The notes under the pieces were generated by a model, which did not search any database, had not been told where the DNA came from, and worked only from the letters and a program-made list of their open reading frames with translations. Both the position numbers and the translations under genes were made by a program. Below are positions 10,874-21,188 of a stretch of 64,000 bases of DNA, piece after piece (positions within the stretch are counted from its first letter, which is position 1; each line of letters opens with the position of its first letter). The stretch comes from Elmis aenea. Its lineage: Eukaryota > Arthropoda > Insecta > Coleoptera > Elmidae. The DNA lies in NCBI GenBank assembly GCA_947652605.1, contig OX393577.1, positions 68,968,108 to 69,032,107 of the forward strand, written 5' to 3'.

Positions 10874-12403
10874 TTAATTAGCCCATGATGTATGAAACTG
10901 AAGTGCCACCAAGACATAGGTAATCACTGTACCAGTTACCTAAAAATTCGTACAATAATGAACACGACAAACAGAAAAATTATTTATATTCTATAACTAT
11001 TATACAATATTGAGAGTAGGGTTTTTGATTGAAACGGATTTTAAGCAGTCATCTTGCGAAACTTACTGGTGCAAGAATTCCTGTGCCCAACGTAAAAATA
11101 TCTGATGCTCTAAAAACTGGCTTCTGTATTGTCAAAGAAGTTATTATTATCTCCACCTGTAATTTATTGAAAAATATAGAACCATAAGATTTTGTTGAGT
11201 AAATTGTTACCTGAGCTGCTTCTGACCGTGTGAGCTTGCTTATTGGGTATCGATAAAGAAATGACAGCAAATCATCACTCTGCAAAAAAAAAACCTTCAT
11301 GCCGTCTTAGTTAATGGTTTAATTGGAGAAAACCAGTTAGTAGGTTTTAATTTGTTCGTAGCAGTTTTCAATTTAAGACAGTGTTCACCAGAAAGTATGA
11401 GATTCAAGCTGAATTTTTTGAGATATTACCACATCCTTCAACAATTCGGCGTTTGGAACCGATAATGATAATGTTATTAACGGAGCTAATACTTGAATCT
11501 GGTTATTTATAAAATTCGGACTAAATACATCCATTTTACCATCCATCCAACCTTTGAGCGTAATATACCCATTCATTAACAATGCAATCATATTTATTAT
11601 AAACCAAAATATTGTTCCAGGATTAAATATTCTTGCAGTTTCCCCTAGATTTCTGACGAGTGCCATATGATTTCGCATTGTTTTAGAAATAGTCCGACCA
11701 ATATCTTGACGATTAAAAATTCTGTGCGTCGTAACAGTATTAAAGTTTTCCAACTTTTCTTCCAAATCTGCGTAAAAGCCTTTCTATACAATTATATGCA
11801 ATTTACATTCTGCCGTTAATCTTAAGCGACGTTAAGATCACTGTATAAGCACCAGACGTTTAGAAAATCATCGAAGCAATTCCAAAATGAAGTACAGCGT
11901 ACGTACACCAATAACCAATAAACATATACTGATAAAACAGCTAGTAATGATGACCCTGTTGCAATTAAAAAGTTTCTTAAATACTTCGCATCATCTTTAC
12001 TTAAGATGGGTTTGGAATAGATTTCTTGCTCTGAGCTTATGATATAATGCATGCCGTAACTTGATGTTTCGTGATATTGCATATTAAACAGTAACAGGCA
12101 CTGGTACAGCAAAATTTTCGTTTTAAATAATAAGCTTGTTATAATCTGTACTATCATTAATGGGTCACGTGAATTTTTCAGAGCTATAATATTAAGTACA
12201 TTACTTGTGAAACCAATGGACACAACAGTGATGTTTGCGGTTAATATAAGCCAAAATGATCTCATAAATACAATGCTGCATTTCTCTTTTTTGTCGTGGG
12301 TACATTTCATCATGAACGCGTTTTGTCCAATCGGTGTGGACATAAAAGCCAATGGCTGGACTGCACAAGAAAAGCAGTTGTTTGCCATTGCAAATTCAGG
12401 CAA
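10874..12403 (-). pseudogene. Gustatory receptor gene, probably inactivated by deletion
   Basis: The four-exon receptor layout is visible. The long exon reads from 12403 to 11430, followed by 11211-11279 (SDDLLSFLYRYPISKL...SEAAQ), 11067-11156 (VEIIITSLTIQKPVFRASDI) and 10874-10939 (TGTVITYVLVALQFHTSWAN, then stop), all phase 0. The last exon carries the TYxxxxxQF signature. The long exon is broken at 11766-11825. After WCLYSDLNVA a stop follows, and about 20 residues containing the conserved RFRIDP...CHK block are missing before the frame resumes with DLEEKLENFN. A 63-base GT-AG intron could bridge the gap but would still omit the conserved block, so a pseudogene is the better reading. The start could be Met1 at 12403 or the Met six codons in, which aligns with relatives. 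Confidence 0.8.
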
Positions 12404-12818
12404 ATAATAGTGAAATCATCCTTGCCGTAGTCCACAGTGTAAAGCGATAAAAAAAAAACATTAGTGCAATAATGAACTTCAATTAGTTCGCATTAGATTA
12501 GTTAGATTAGATTGGATTAAATGTTTATTAATGATGAAAATTAGTTTAATTGAACGATATATCAAGCGTTCTTAAAACACCGGGTATAAAAAAAATCAAA
12601 CCCAAGTCCTATCTAATTCAGTTTAACATATAAATATTCGCAATTTAGGAAAATCAATGCCCCAGAATTTGAGCAAATCTCAGCTTTTGTACTATTTCTC
12701 ATTTAGAAATCAGAACGTTTCTGTCCATTTCTTTAGGCGCAACTAAGCGTTTTGCAAAAGTATATTTAATTTTTCGAATTAAAGTGAATACTACCCTTAT
12801 GAAACAATACACGATATA
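12404..12818. other. Intergenic, nothing recognised
   Basis: AT-rich upstream spacer of the receptor relic, with a short run of TTAGATTAGATTGGATT-like repeats near 12495. No supported feature. Confidence 0.5.
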
Positions 12819-14340
12819 CAGGGTGTCCAAGTTAACGTGAACAGCATGGGGATCTCGTAATCGGTAAGAGATACAGAGTTGGTGAAATGGGTGAGAATGA
12901 TCTATGATTTAAGAGCAACTATTCTATGGAAAAAAAACCTCGAAAAAAATTTACAGTTTCTGCGCTATTCGTAAAAAACAAAAAATGACGTTTTCGATTT
13001 TTGCTTATACTTGCTTATTTAAAATCATACCCAAAATATTTTTCGACATTATTAGGACACTTTTTTGCGTAGAATTGAAATTAGTTAATAAATTTTACCT
13101 ATCTTCATTTGTTTTTGTTATTTTATAATCAACTTTCTTATTTTAAATACGGGTCGTAGTTGGCTATGACACCATTAACAAGATACTTTTTTTCTCGTTT
13201 CATTGATGTACGGGTTGATAGGTTTATTTTTAAAAATAAACAAATTATAGCGATATTATTGTATTTGTTAAATTTAATCAAAGTGGCTATTGGAATACAA
13301 AACAAAACTTCACATAAATAAACTAGCTGTACTTAATTAAACACAAAGAAATCTAAATAATTGAAGATATTTTTCAAATTACATAAAAATTTATGATTTT
13401 TCAATTACTTCTACTATTCAATCTAAATTAGATATAACATTTGTTCAAAGTGTAGCCCACTCTCCATAGGCAATGCAAATTTGAGATCTGCACTTTGTAG
13501 ATAACAATGTTTTCCTAAGCATATTACTTTCTGTTTGATGAAATGTTCTTAAAACAGCTAATCATAAAAAGATAGTTGAACACATTTATTAAAGAATTAT
13601 AATTGGCTAGTTTAACAAAAGTTTATCAAATAAAAAGAAATATGCTTAGGAAAACATTGTTATCTACAAAGTGCAGATCCCAAATTTGTATTGCACATAA
13701 ATAGTGGGCTACACTTTGAACGCATTATATAATTTAGATTCAATAGTAACAGTAATTGAAAAATCATAAATTTTTATGTAATTTAAAAAATATCTTAAAT
13801 TATTTAGGTTTATTTGTGTTGAATTAAGTACAGCTAGTTTATGTGATGTTTTGTTTTGTTTTCCAATGGCCAGTATGATTAAATTAAACAAAGACAATGA
13901 TATCGCTATAACTTGTTTATTTTTAAAAAATAAACTTATCAACCCATACATCAATGAAACGGAAAAAAAAAGTATCTTTTCAATGGTGTCATAGCCAACT
14001 ACGACCCGTATTTAAAATAAGAAAGTTGATGTTAAAATAACAAAAACAAATGAAGATAGGTAAAATTTATTAACTAAATTCAATTCTACGCAAAAAAGTG
14101 TCCTAATAATGTCGAAAAATATTTTGGGTATGATTTTAAATAAGCAAGTTATAAGCAAAAATCGAAAACGTCATTTTTTGTTTTTTACGAATAGCGCAGA
14201 AACTGTATATTTTTTTCAAGATTTTTTTTCCATAGAATAGTTGCTCTTAAATCATAGATCATTCTCACCCATTTAACCAACTTTGTAGCTCTTACCGTTT
14301 ACGAGATCCCCATGCTGTTCACGTTAACTGGGACACCCTG
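12819..14340. mobile_element. Fold-back element with about 0.7-kb inverted repeats
   Basis: The ends are CAGGGTGTCC and GGACACCCTG. The left arm (12819 to about 13535) is the near-perfect reverse complement of the right arm (about 13626 to 14340), leaving a loop of roughly 90 bases. Matched landmarks are GTTAACGTGAACAGCATGGG / CCCATGCTGTTCACGTTAAC at the tips, CGTCATTTTTTG in mid arm and GTAGATAACAATGTTTTCC near the loop. No transposase is visible, so it is non-autonomous. It is flanked by TATA on the right, where the next element begins at once. Confidence 0.9.
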
Positions 14341-14344
14341 TATA

Positions 14345-14821
14345 CAGGGTGGCCATAATCTACATGAGTTGTATGGGTAACTTTGTTATTATAAGAGTTA
14401 CATAGTCGGTTAAATTAGCAAAATTGGGCAGAATTTCAAGACTTTTCATAAAATTTGCAAAAAACCAAAATTATTACTAAATAGTATAAGGGTGCCTTGG
14501 ATTTTGACAACAGATCATCTATTGTTTGTTTTTTATTAGTTGTCAAAGTTCGTTTTGTTTTGTTGCTAATAATGGATGCGAATGTGTTATGTAATTGTGA
14601 TAAAGTTAGAAAGAAATAAAACAGATGACTTATTTGTGAGAAGAAAACAAAATAGCCTGTTTTTAGTTTTTTCAAAATATTTTTTAAAAAAACTGAAGGT
14701 GTAGGTGAAATGTCAAAATGGCATTAAATTTGTCTTGACATTCTGCCTAATTTAACCGACTATGTAACTCTTATAATACCAAAGTTATCGATACAACACC
14801 ATGTAGATTATGGCCACCCTG
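14345..14821. mobile_element. Short inverted-repeat element abutting the fold-back
   Basis: The ends CAGGGTGGCCATAATCTACA and TGTAGATTATGGCCACCCTG are exact inverse matches, and inverted similarity continues for about 120 bases (GTTACATAGTCGGTTAAATT inside). Only TATA separates it from the fold-back at its left. The element is 477 bases, without coding capacity of its own; the 79-codon open frame inside shows no known motif. Confidence 0.85.
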
Positions 14822-15109
14822 TAGATATATAAAACAATATCCACAAAAAAATTCGCTAATTCCGCTTTGGTTTCCATAAGTTTTCAGGAAATTTTTTCGC
14901 TAAACGCATCTTCAAATTAGGAAAAAAGTTGTTTTAACACTTATAAAATTAATGTGTATAAAATACACATAAAATATTAACTTCTTTTGATTCACAGCCA
15001 TACATTATTGATGTTTTGTAGGCCTTGTCCGAGGTTTTGAAGAAATAGAAAAATTGAAAATTACCTATCAGGTCTTAATTAATTGTTGTTGTTAATGAAA
15101 TACCTTGTA

Positions 15110-15843
15110 CAGGGTGACTTGTGGGAACCGGACGTTTTTTGAATGAACAGAACTCGGTTGATTTTCAAGTTTTTTTTTTGTTTTTTTTTGCAAAGTGAAG
15201 AATAACATATGCCATTTGATATAACAAAGTCAAGTATCCTCTTAAACGAAAAGCATATACTGCAAACGCATCCATGGAAGTTGTTAGAAACACGTTCCCT
15301 GGCCGCGTCATTTCGCGTTTCGGTGACTTGCCGTGGCCCCCAAGCTCACCAGACTTATTTTCCTGCGACTTTTTCTTTTGGGGGCACTTAGAAGAACGTA
15401 TTTTTGCCCACAAACCGCGTACACAGAGGGAGTTGAAGATGCCATTACAGAAGAGACGCATTTAATTGACGCACAGCTGCTAGACCGAGTCATGAATGAC
15501 TTCAGGCAGAGACTTGAAACTTGCATTCAGGAGGGTGGCCGCCACCTGATGGATATAATCTTTCATAACTAAATAATTATGGTAAATCAAATAGCATATG
15601 TTGTTTCTCAATTTGTAATAAATAAGTTTGCTTTTTCTTGAAAATCAACCGAGTTCTGTTAATTTATTTGTATACTTGATTTAAAAAAAAAAAAAAACAA
15701 CTTTTCGTTCAAGGTGATACTTGACTTTGTTATATCAAATGGCATATGTTATTCTTCACTTTGCAAAAAAAAAAAAAAAAAAACTTGAAAATCAACCGAG
15801 TTCTGTTCATTCAAAAAACGTCCGGTTCCCACAAGTCACTCTG
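15110..15843 (+). mobile_element. Inverted-repeat element with Tc1/mariner-type transposase remnant
   Basis: The inverted ends are CAGGGTGACTTGTGGGAACC and its partner GGTTCCCACAAGTCACTCTG, extending about 140 bases inward to the GCATATG..ATATAACAAAGTCAAGTAT region. Between them, the plus strand from about 15250 to 15572 encodes the C-terminal end of a Tc1/mariner (IS630 type) transposase. It shows FPGRVISRFGDLPWPPSSPD, then CDFFFWGHLEERIFAHKPRT, then, after a frame change near 15440, ELLDRVMNDFRQRL-like sequence and HLMDIIF. The catalytic core upstream of this tail is absent, so the copy cannot move by itself. Confidence 0.8.
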
Positions 15844-16010
15844 TATAAATAAACCATTTTTTTTGTATACACAAATATTATAAATTAAAAACAATTCGTC
15901 TTTAATAAATGTTGTCACTCAACGGGACACGAATCTTAAAAGCGCTATGGCTATTCAACAAAATGTTCTATAAAAATAAGTTAAGTGTATTTAAAAAAAA
16001 ACGCAATATA

Positions 16011-16260
16011 CAGGGTGTTTCACTTTTCACTATTCCTATCCCCGTAAATAATGAAAATACAATGTTGGTTAATTGGGACAAAAGTTAGCTATTTAGAAGC
16101 GTATTTTAAACAAGATGTTGTTTTGTTTAAAAATTCCATGGCTTGCGTGATATAACGAAAAATCTTTAAACTTAAATATCTGGCTAATGTTGTGAATACA
16201 CAAAAACTAAATTGATAGAACGGTGATTAAAAAACGATATAAGCAGCTTATGTGAGTGAC
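16011..16260. mobile_element. Possible end of another CAGGGTG-type element
   Basis: CAGGGTGTTTCACTTTTCAC follows TATA, as at other element ends in this window. No matching right end was found before the receptor relic begins at 16315, so only one terminus is supported and the right limit is a guess. Confidence 0.3.
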
Positions 16261-16314
16261 TTTTTGGTAAGGAATTCATAAACATTGGTTTAATAAAGTA
16301 AATGTATAACTTAC

Positions 16315-17288
16315 CACGCTTTCTAATGCTGAAATACGAGGCAAACAAATAGACATCACAAGCAATGGAGAAAATACTTGTATCTGTAGCTGAATGTAGG
16401 AATTACTTAATACAGCCACAGATCCATAAACCCAAGCGGTTAAACCAAAATAAGCATTCAATATCATGGTAAGCATTGTGATCAAATACCATAGGGCGCA
16501 ACTTGGGTTTATAGTATTAAAAGCTTCGTTTATGCTGTAATAAACAGCTCCATGCAGTCTCAGCATATTTGATAGCTTTTTGGCTACATTCATGTTACGA
16601 CTGTACAATAAGTCACTGGTGTAATTTTTTTTCCCGCAATTATTGAGGTAAAACTCCAGCTGCATTTTTAAATTTTCATGGCACTGTTCGAATGCCTTGA
16701 TGAAAATCAGTGGGTCTATCCTAAATCTGGCGAATACCATCAATTCGGCATATAAGCACCAAACACTCAAAAAATTGTAGAAATAACTCCACAAGCTTGC
16801 ATCCTTTAATTATATAAAAACAGACATTGCATAGAGCAGCACAATTATTATTAGAGAAAATATTAATCTGCGGTTATATTTGCTCAGTTCTCTTAGGGTT
16901 TTCAAAGGAAAAAGGCGCCCGTTTCCATTTCCCCTAATGTGATTAAACATTTTATAGGATGCAGCGTAAAAAGTTTCGCATTGTCTGACCAAAAAACATG
17001 GTAATAACGTACATTATTACTCTTATTTTCATTAAAATATTTGCTGCAGTCTGTACCACATTCATTTTGTCACTCGTATGTCGCACATCTTTCACTTCGA
17101 CAATATCACTTGCAAAGCCAATAAGCAATACGGTAATGTTTAATAAAAAAATAAGACTAACACCTTTAATTTGTTTAACGGTGCATATGTGAAGCGCTGT
17201 TGCATTTTATGTAAAGAGTATTTTGCCCGCACAGGGTAGTTGCATATATTAAAGGTCTCACAACACTACAGTAACAACGGAAAGCCAT
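16315..17288 (-). pseudogene. Gustatory receptor pseudogene, full length of the long exon
   Basis: This is a paralogue of the receptors at 831 and 18566, still alignable from the Met at 17288 (CYCSVVRPLIYATTLCGQN) to the donor GTAAGT after the final valine codon at 16315. At least three faults are visible. There is a frameshift near 17190 after LYIKCNSA. A second frameshift lies near 16985, in the FGQ..ETFYAASYKMF segment. A stop codon TAA near 16809 replaces CAA (Gln) in the SVFIQLKDAS segment. The C-terminal half (16315-16794) is open and keeps ALWYL and ARFRIDP-like blocks, which help infer the ancestral state of the two duplicated copies. No 3' exons are recognised. Confidence 0.85.
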
Positions 17289-17399
17289 TATAGAAATGTC
17301 ATAAAACATAGGAAGCTTAATATCAAGCAAATAGTTTATCAAAACATTGCATGGTAAAGTAAACATCCCAAAAACCTTTTTTTTATCTAACATCTCTCT

Positions 17400-17515
17400 G
17401 CATTTCTTATTTAAACCGCTATTACATTTTATGTAAAGATTATTTTGCCCACACAGCGTAGCTCCATATAATAAAGATCTCACTACACTACACTACAGTA
17501 ACACCGGCGAGCCAT
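17400..17515 (-). pseudogene. Second receptor N-terminus fused upstream of the pseudogene
   Basis: From the Met codon at 17515 the sequence reads as a receptor start (MARRCYCSV) but hits stops after a 5-base GTAGT repeat insertion near 17490. The following frame gives RSLLYGATLCGQNNLYIKC and NKKC. At 17400 homology breaks off and joins directly to the 5' flank of the pseudogene at 16315-17288. It is a stub left by a tandem rearrangement. Confidence 0.8.
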
Positions 17516-17678
17516 TATAGAAATGTCATAAAACACAGGAATTTTAATATCAAACAAATGGTTTATCAAAAAATTGCATCAGAAACTAAACATTTCGTGA
17601 ATCATTTTCTTAAACAAACATGTGCCCAGTGTTTGATTTAATCTCTATTAGCGTATTTAATTTGTATGTTTATTAAAA

Positions 17679-17692
17679 TATAGCGTGCCATA
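17679..17692. promoter_or_regulatory. Palindromic upstream motif, variant
   Basis: TATAGCGTGCCATA, one base off the cluster motif, lies 164 bases upstream of the receptor stub Met at 17515. Confidence 0.35.
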
Positions 17693-18565
17693 AATAGGTA
17701 ATGAAAAACAAAATGTAGATAATTATTATGTCAAAGGAGCAACATCCGACTAAAAAAGTGCCCAAGTGCTAGTAAGTGCAAGAGTATACATTCAGATTTT
17801 AGTGATCAATCGCCTTCTTTGGCTACAATTTACCGCTGATTTAAAGAATTTGATCGCAAAAAGAGATTTGTCTAGCATCAAAAGGGGGAGGGCATGACTT
17901 CCTTCTGCAGCTGCCACCCGTAGATATAAACGCTGCCACTGTTTAAAAGATAATTGTACATGACAATAAAACTATCTGTACTATAAATATACAGAAATAA
18001 AGCATTAACTAAAAATTAGATCATCATCATACTATTAAACTTATTTAAACCTAAGCTTGGTTATCATATGTTTTATAATAATTACAAACATAATTTAAAT
18101 GTTCTAAGCAAATTTAATACTTGCAGTTTATGCATGTACATTAATTTCGTCATCTGTTTTGCTTCACTTAGGTCTGAATCTGATAAAGAATTTATTAGTT
18201 CTCTCAAAGATTCCCCATGTTTTTAATACACGGGGTTGGATAACTCTTTGTTATGCATTTTACACCATTAACTGGTGATTTAGCAAAAATAATACTGTTT
18301 TTAAAACAAAAATCACAGTTATAATTTTAAAATTTTTCTTCACTTAAAAAAAACATTTAAACTCGCGTGGCGTCTGATAGAGGACAGGTTTCTTCATTTA
18401 CCGATTACTAAAAAAATTATAAACAACCCTTTGTTCAGGGTACACATAAAAGGAGGATGTATACACTTGCTCAAAATTAAGATACGAAACGTTTAATAAA
18501 AGCAGAGTCTGGCAGACGCCAATCGGGCAGAGGAGGAGAGTTAATGAAGTCCAGGTTTAACTTAC

Positions 18566-19582
18566 CACACTTTCCAATTCTGAAATACGCACCAAAACTA
18601 TAGACATCACAAGCAATGGAGCAAATACTTGAATCTGGAGTTGAATGTAGGTATTACTGAATATCGCCACAGATCCATCAACCCAATCCGTTAAACCAAA
18701 ATAAACATTCAATATCATCATAAGCATTGATAGCAAATACCATAGGGCCATGGTTGGATTCATAATATTGACAGCTACGTTTCCAGTGTAATGAGCAGCT
18801 CGATGAAGTCTTAGCATATTTGATAGCTTTTTGGCTACATTCATATTACGACTGTACAATAACTCACTGGTGTAACTTTTTCTTTCGCAATTATTAAGGT
18901 AAAACTCCAGCTGCATTTTTAAATTTTTATGGCACTGTTCGAATGCCTTGATGAATATTAGTGGATCTATTCTAAATCTGGCGACCTGCATGAATTCGCT
19001 GTATAAGCACCAAACAGTTAAAAAGTTGTAGAAATAACTCCTCAAGCTTGCATCTTTTAATTGAATAAAAACAGATATTGCATAGAGCAGCGCAACTATA
19101 ATTAATGAATATATAATTCTGTTGCTGTAATTGCTCAGTTCTCTTAAGGTTGTCAAAGGAAAAAGTCTCCCGTTTCCATTTCCACTAACGTGATTGAAAA
19201 TTTCGTAGCATGCAGAGTAAAACGTTTTGTATAGTCTCTGACCAAAATACACAGTGAGAACGTACATTATAACTCTTATTTTCATAAAAATATTTGCTAA
19301 AGACAGTACCACATTCATTTTGTTACTCGTATGTCGCACATCTTTCAAATCGTAAATATCAAGTGAAAGGCCAATGCACAAAAATAATACATTTAAAAAC
19401 ATTATAAGGTTTGCACCTTTAATATTTTCAAAGGTGCATTTCTTATTTAAAGCGCTGTTACATTTTATGTAAAGATTATTTTGCCCACACAGCGTATTTC
19501 CATATAATAAAGGTCTCACAACACTACAGTAACACAGGCGAGCCATTGTAGAGATGTTAAAACACAAGAGGCATAATATCAA
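18566..19582 (-). CDS. Gustatory receptor, long N-terminal exon (Gr copy 2)
   Basis: This is the duplicate of the receptor exon at 831-1847: 339 codons, same start options (Met at 19582 or 19546) and the same phase-0 GTAAGT donor after LESV. Comparing the two exons base by base I find 18 substitutions. Sixteen of them change the protein, giving 15 residue changes, and most lie in the C-terminal third, which in other receptors holds the later membrane helices. Where copies differ there, copy 2 often agrees with the pseudogene at 16315-17288 (ALWYL, ILNxYF, QVF), so copy 1 probably diverged. As with copy 1, no 3' exons with a TYxxxxxQF ending are seen in the next 1 kb downstream. The exon may splice to a distant or shared 3' set. 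Confidence 0.85.
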
Positions 19583-19711
19583 ACAAATGGTTTATCAAAA
19601 AATTGCATCGCAAACTAAACATTCCGAGAATAATTTTCTTAAACAAATATGTGTCCAGTGTTTTATCTAATCTCTATTAGCGTAATCAATTTGTATAGGT
19701 ACATATTGAAA

Positions 19712-19725
19712 TATAGCGTGCTATA
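19712..19725. promoter_or_regulatory. Palindromic upstream motif of Gr copy 2
   Basis: TATAGCGTGCTATA, 130 bases upstream of the first Met codon of the receptor exon. It is duplicated together with the gene from the equivalent of 1977-1990. Confidence 0.4.
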
Positions 19726-19752
19726 AGTAGGCCTACCATATTTTCGTAAAGT

Positions 19753-20495
19753 CAAACCGGGACACGAGAACCTTTTTTTTTTTAATCATAAGAGATGGAC
19801 AAAAAAATTGGGGGAACAAAATGCGCCGCAGGCGATTTTTTTTTTTATTTTAAAAGTTCAAACTTGTTATAATGCAAAGTTGGATATGTGGCGTACTCTA
19901 CCGTCATCCAAAATTACAGATTTATGACAGTCTTTTCTGTTCTTTTTTTTTATCCGATTGCCCCCACCTTTTACAAAATTATTTGTAATAAAGGTAAAAA
20001 CTTTCACTGATAATTTTTTATTTAGGTACAGGAACTATAAACATAATATTAATATGAATTTAAAAAAGCAAAGCTTTTCAACAAAAATTTTAAAAACACG
20101 TATAAACATAAGTTTGTGTATTAAATTTATTTTATTGTTGCTTGTTCAAAAAGCTCAAAAGTTTATAAACAAAAAGCGTACATTACTATAAATATCTTCA
20201 ATGGCATTCGTACAGCATACCCACCCATTAATATTTTCCCACGAAAACGCGTACCTATGTCCGCCCCAATAGCGTGCAATTGGCAACCCTATAACACCCG
20301 CGCAAAGACGTTTCACAACAAAATGACTGAAACACGTTTTTCTTAGCTCCTCGCGCTTTTTGTTATCCGCGCGGACTGATTTCACAAAATAATCGGCGCG
20401 GTTTTGTTTTTTTCAGAAACCGGGACAAACCCTAAACCAACCGGTACACCGAGACATAACCTCTAAACCGGGACTGTCCCGGCCAAACCGGGACG
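19753..20495. mobile_element. Possible transposon remnant bounded by AAACCGGGAC, second copy
   Basis: Duplicate of 2018-2759 within the segmental duplication, with the same CCGGGAC cluster at its right end. No independent evidence of mobility. Confidence 0.3.
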
Positions 20496-20693
20496 TAGAT
20501 CTAGCTATAAGTAATGAACAAAAACGTGCGGATTTTTGTCAAAGATAAATATGTGACTAAAAAAAAAATACGTTTGCATGTTTTATACATATCAGAACAT
20601 TGGCGTTGTAGGTACATTACTCAAGCGCACCCTTTACATATTGAATGTTTTATTTTAAAGTTGTGTTTTTTTCTTGTTATAATAAAATGTTAT

Positions 20694-20993
20694 TTATAAA
20701 TAAATTGTGGTAACAAACAGCATAACCATTGCTTTGAATAAAATATTTGCTGCAGATTGTACCACAGTCAACGCATCATACGACTGACGTACACCTTTCA
20801 AACCGTAAATATCGCGTATAAAGCCAAACAACAATAACCATATAACTGAGCATTGCTTTTTCAAATGGCGCTTGCATTTTGTGAAAAGTATATTTTACCC
20901 ACACAAAGTGGCTGCATATAGTAAAGGATTCACAACGCCACAGTAACAACGACAAGCCATTCTAGAAATGGTAAAACAGAATAAAAAATACAT
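20694..20993 (-). pseudogene. Gustatory receptor N-terminal fragment, further decayed
   Basis: Duplicate of the fragment at 2957-3295. Two extra faults are visible. The CAA glutamine codon of the LCGQN motif is TAA here (20895-20897), and 39 bases encoding the start of the first membrane helix are deleted near 20842. The deletion keeps the frame but the stop does not spare the product. Copy 1 lacks both changes, so they arose after the duplication. Confidence 0.8.
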
Positions 20994-21092
20994 AGTTTAT
21001 CATAAAATTGCTTTGTAAAGTAACACACCAAAAATTATTTTCTGTGTTCGATATAATGTCTATAGGTATATGTATGATTGTATATATTAAAA

Positions 21093-21106
21093 TATTGCGT
21101 GCTATA
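21093..21106. promoter_or_regulatory. Palindromic upstream motif, variant
   Basis: TATTGCGTGCTATA, the duplicate of 3412-3425, about 100 bases upstream of the decayed fragment's Met codon. Confidence 0.3.
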
Positions 21107-21188
21107 AGCTTGCAAGGTAATTTATGCCTATATTATGTGTGTTCAACTGACAAGGTTCGCCACAAACAGCTTACAAGCACTATATAGG

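Larger units (their letters stand above)
17731..21168. repeat. Segmental duplication, copy 2 (partner 1-3487)
   Basis: Direct-orientation match to the start of the window. It ends at ACAAACA (21168), 20 bases before the inverted-repeat element at 21189. Copy 2 carries a 39-base deletion near 20842 flanked by a TAT microhomology, and an 11-base insertion near 18266. High identity in spacers as well as genes shows a recent event. 17731-18565 and 19726-20693 hold no further gene. Confidence 0.95.

Noticed and set aside
11766..11828. A 63-base GT-AG intron rescuing the receptor at 12403
   Set aside because: It would still omit the conserved RFRIDP...CHK block and no relative has an intron there.
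14436..14675. Open frame of 79 codons inside the 477-base inverted-repeat element
   Set aside because: Low-complexity composition, no motif, and a position between the inverted arms; chance open frame.
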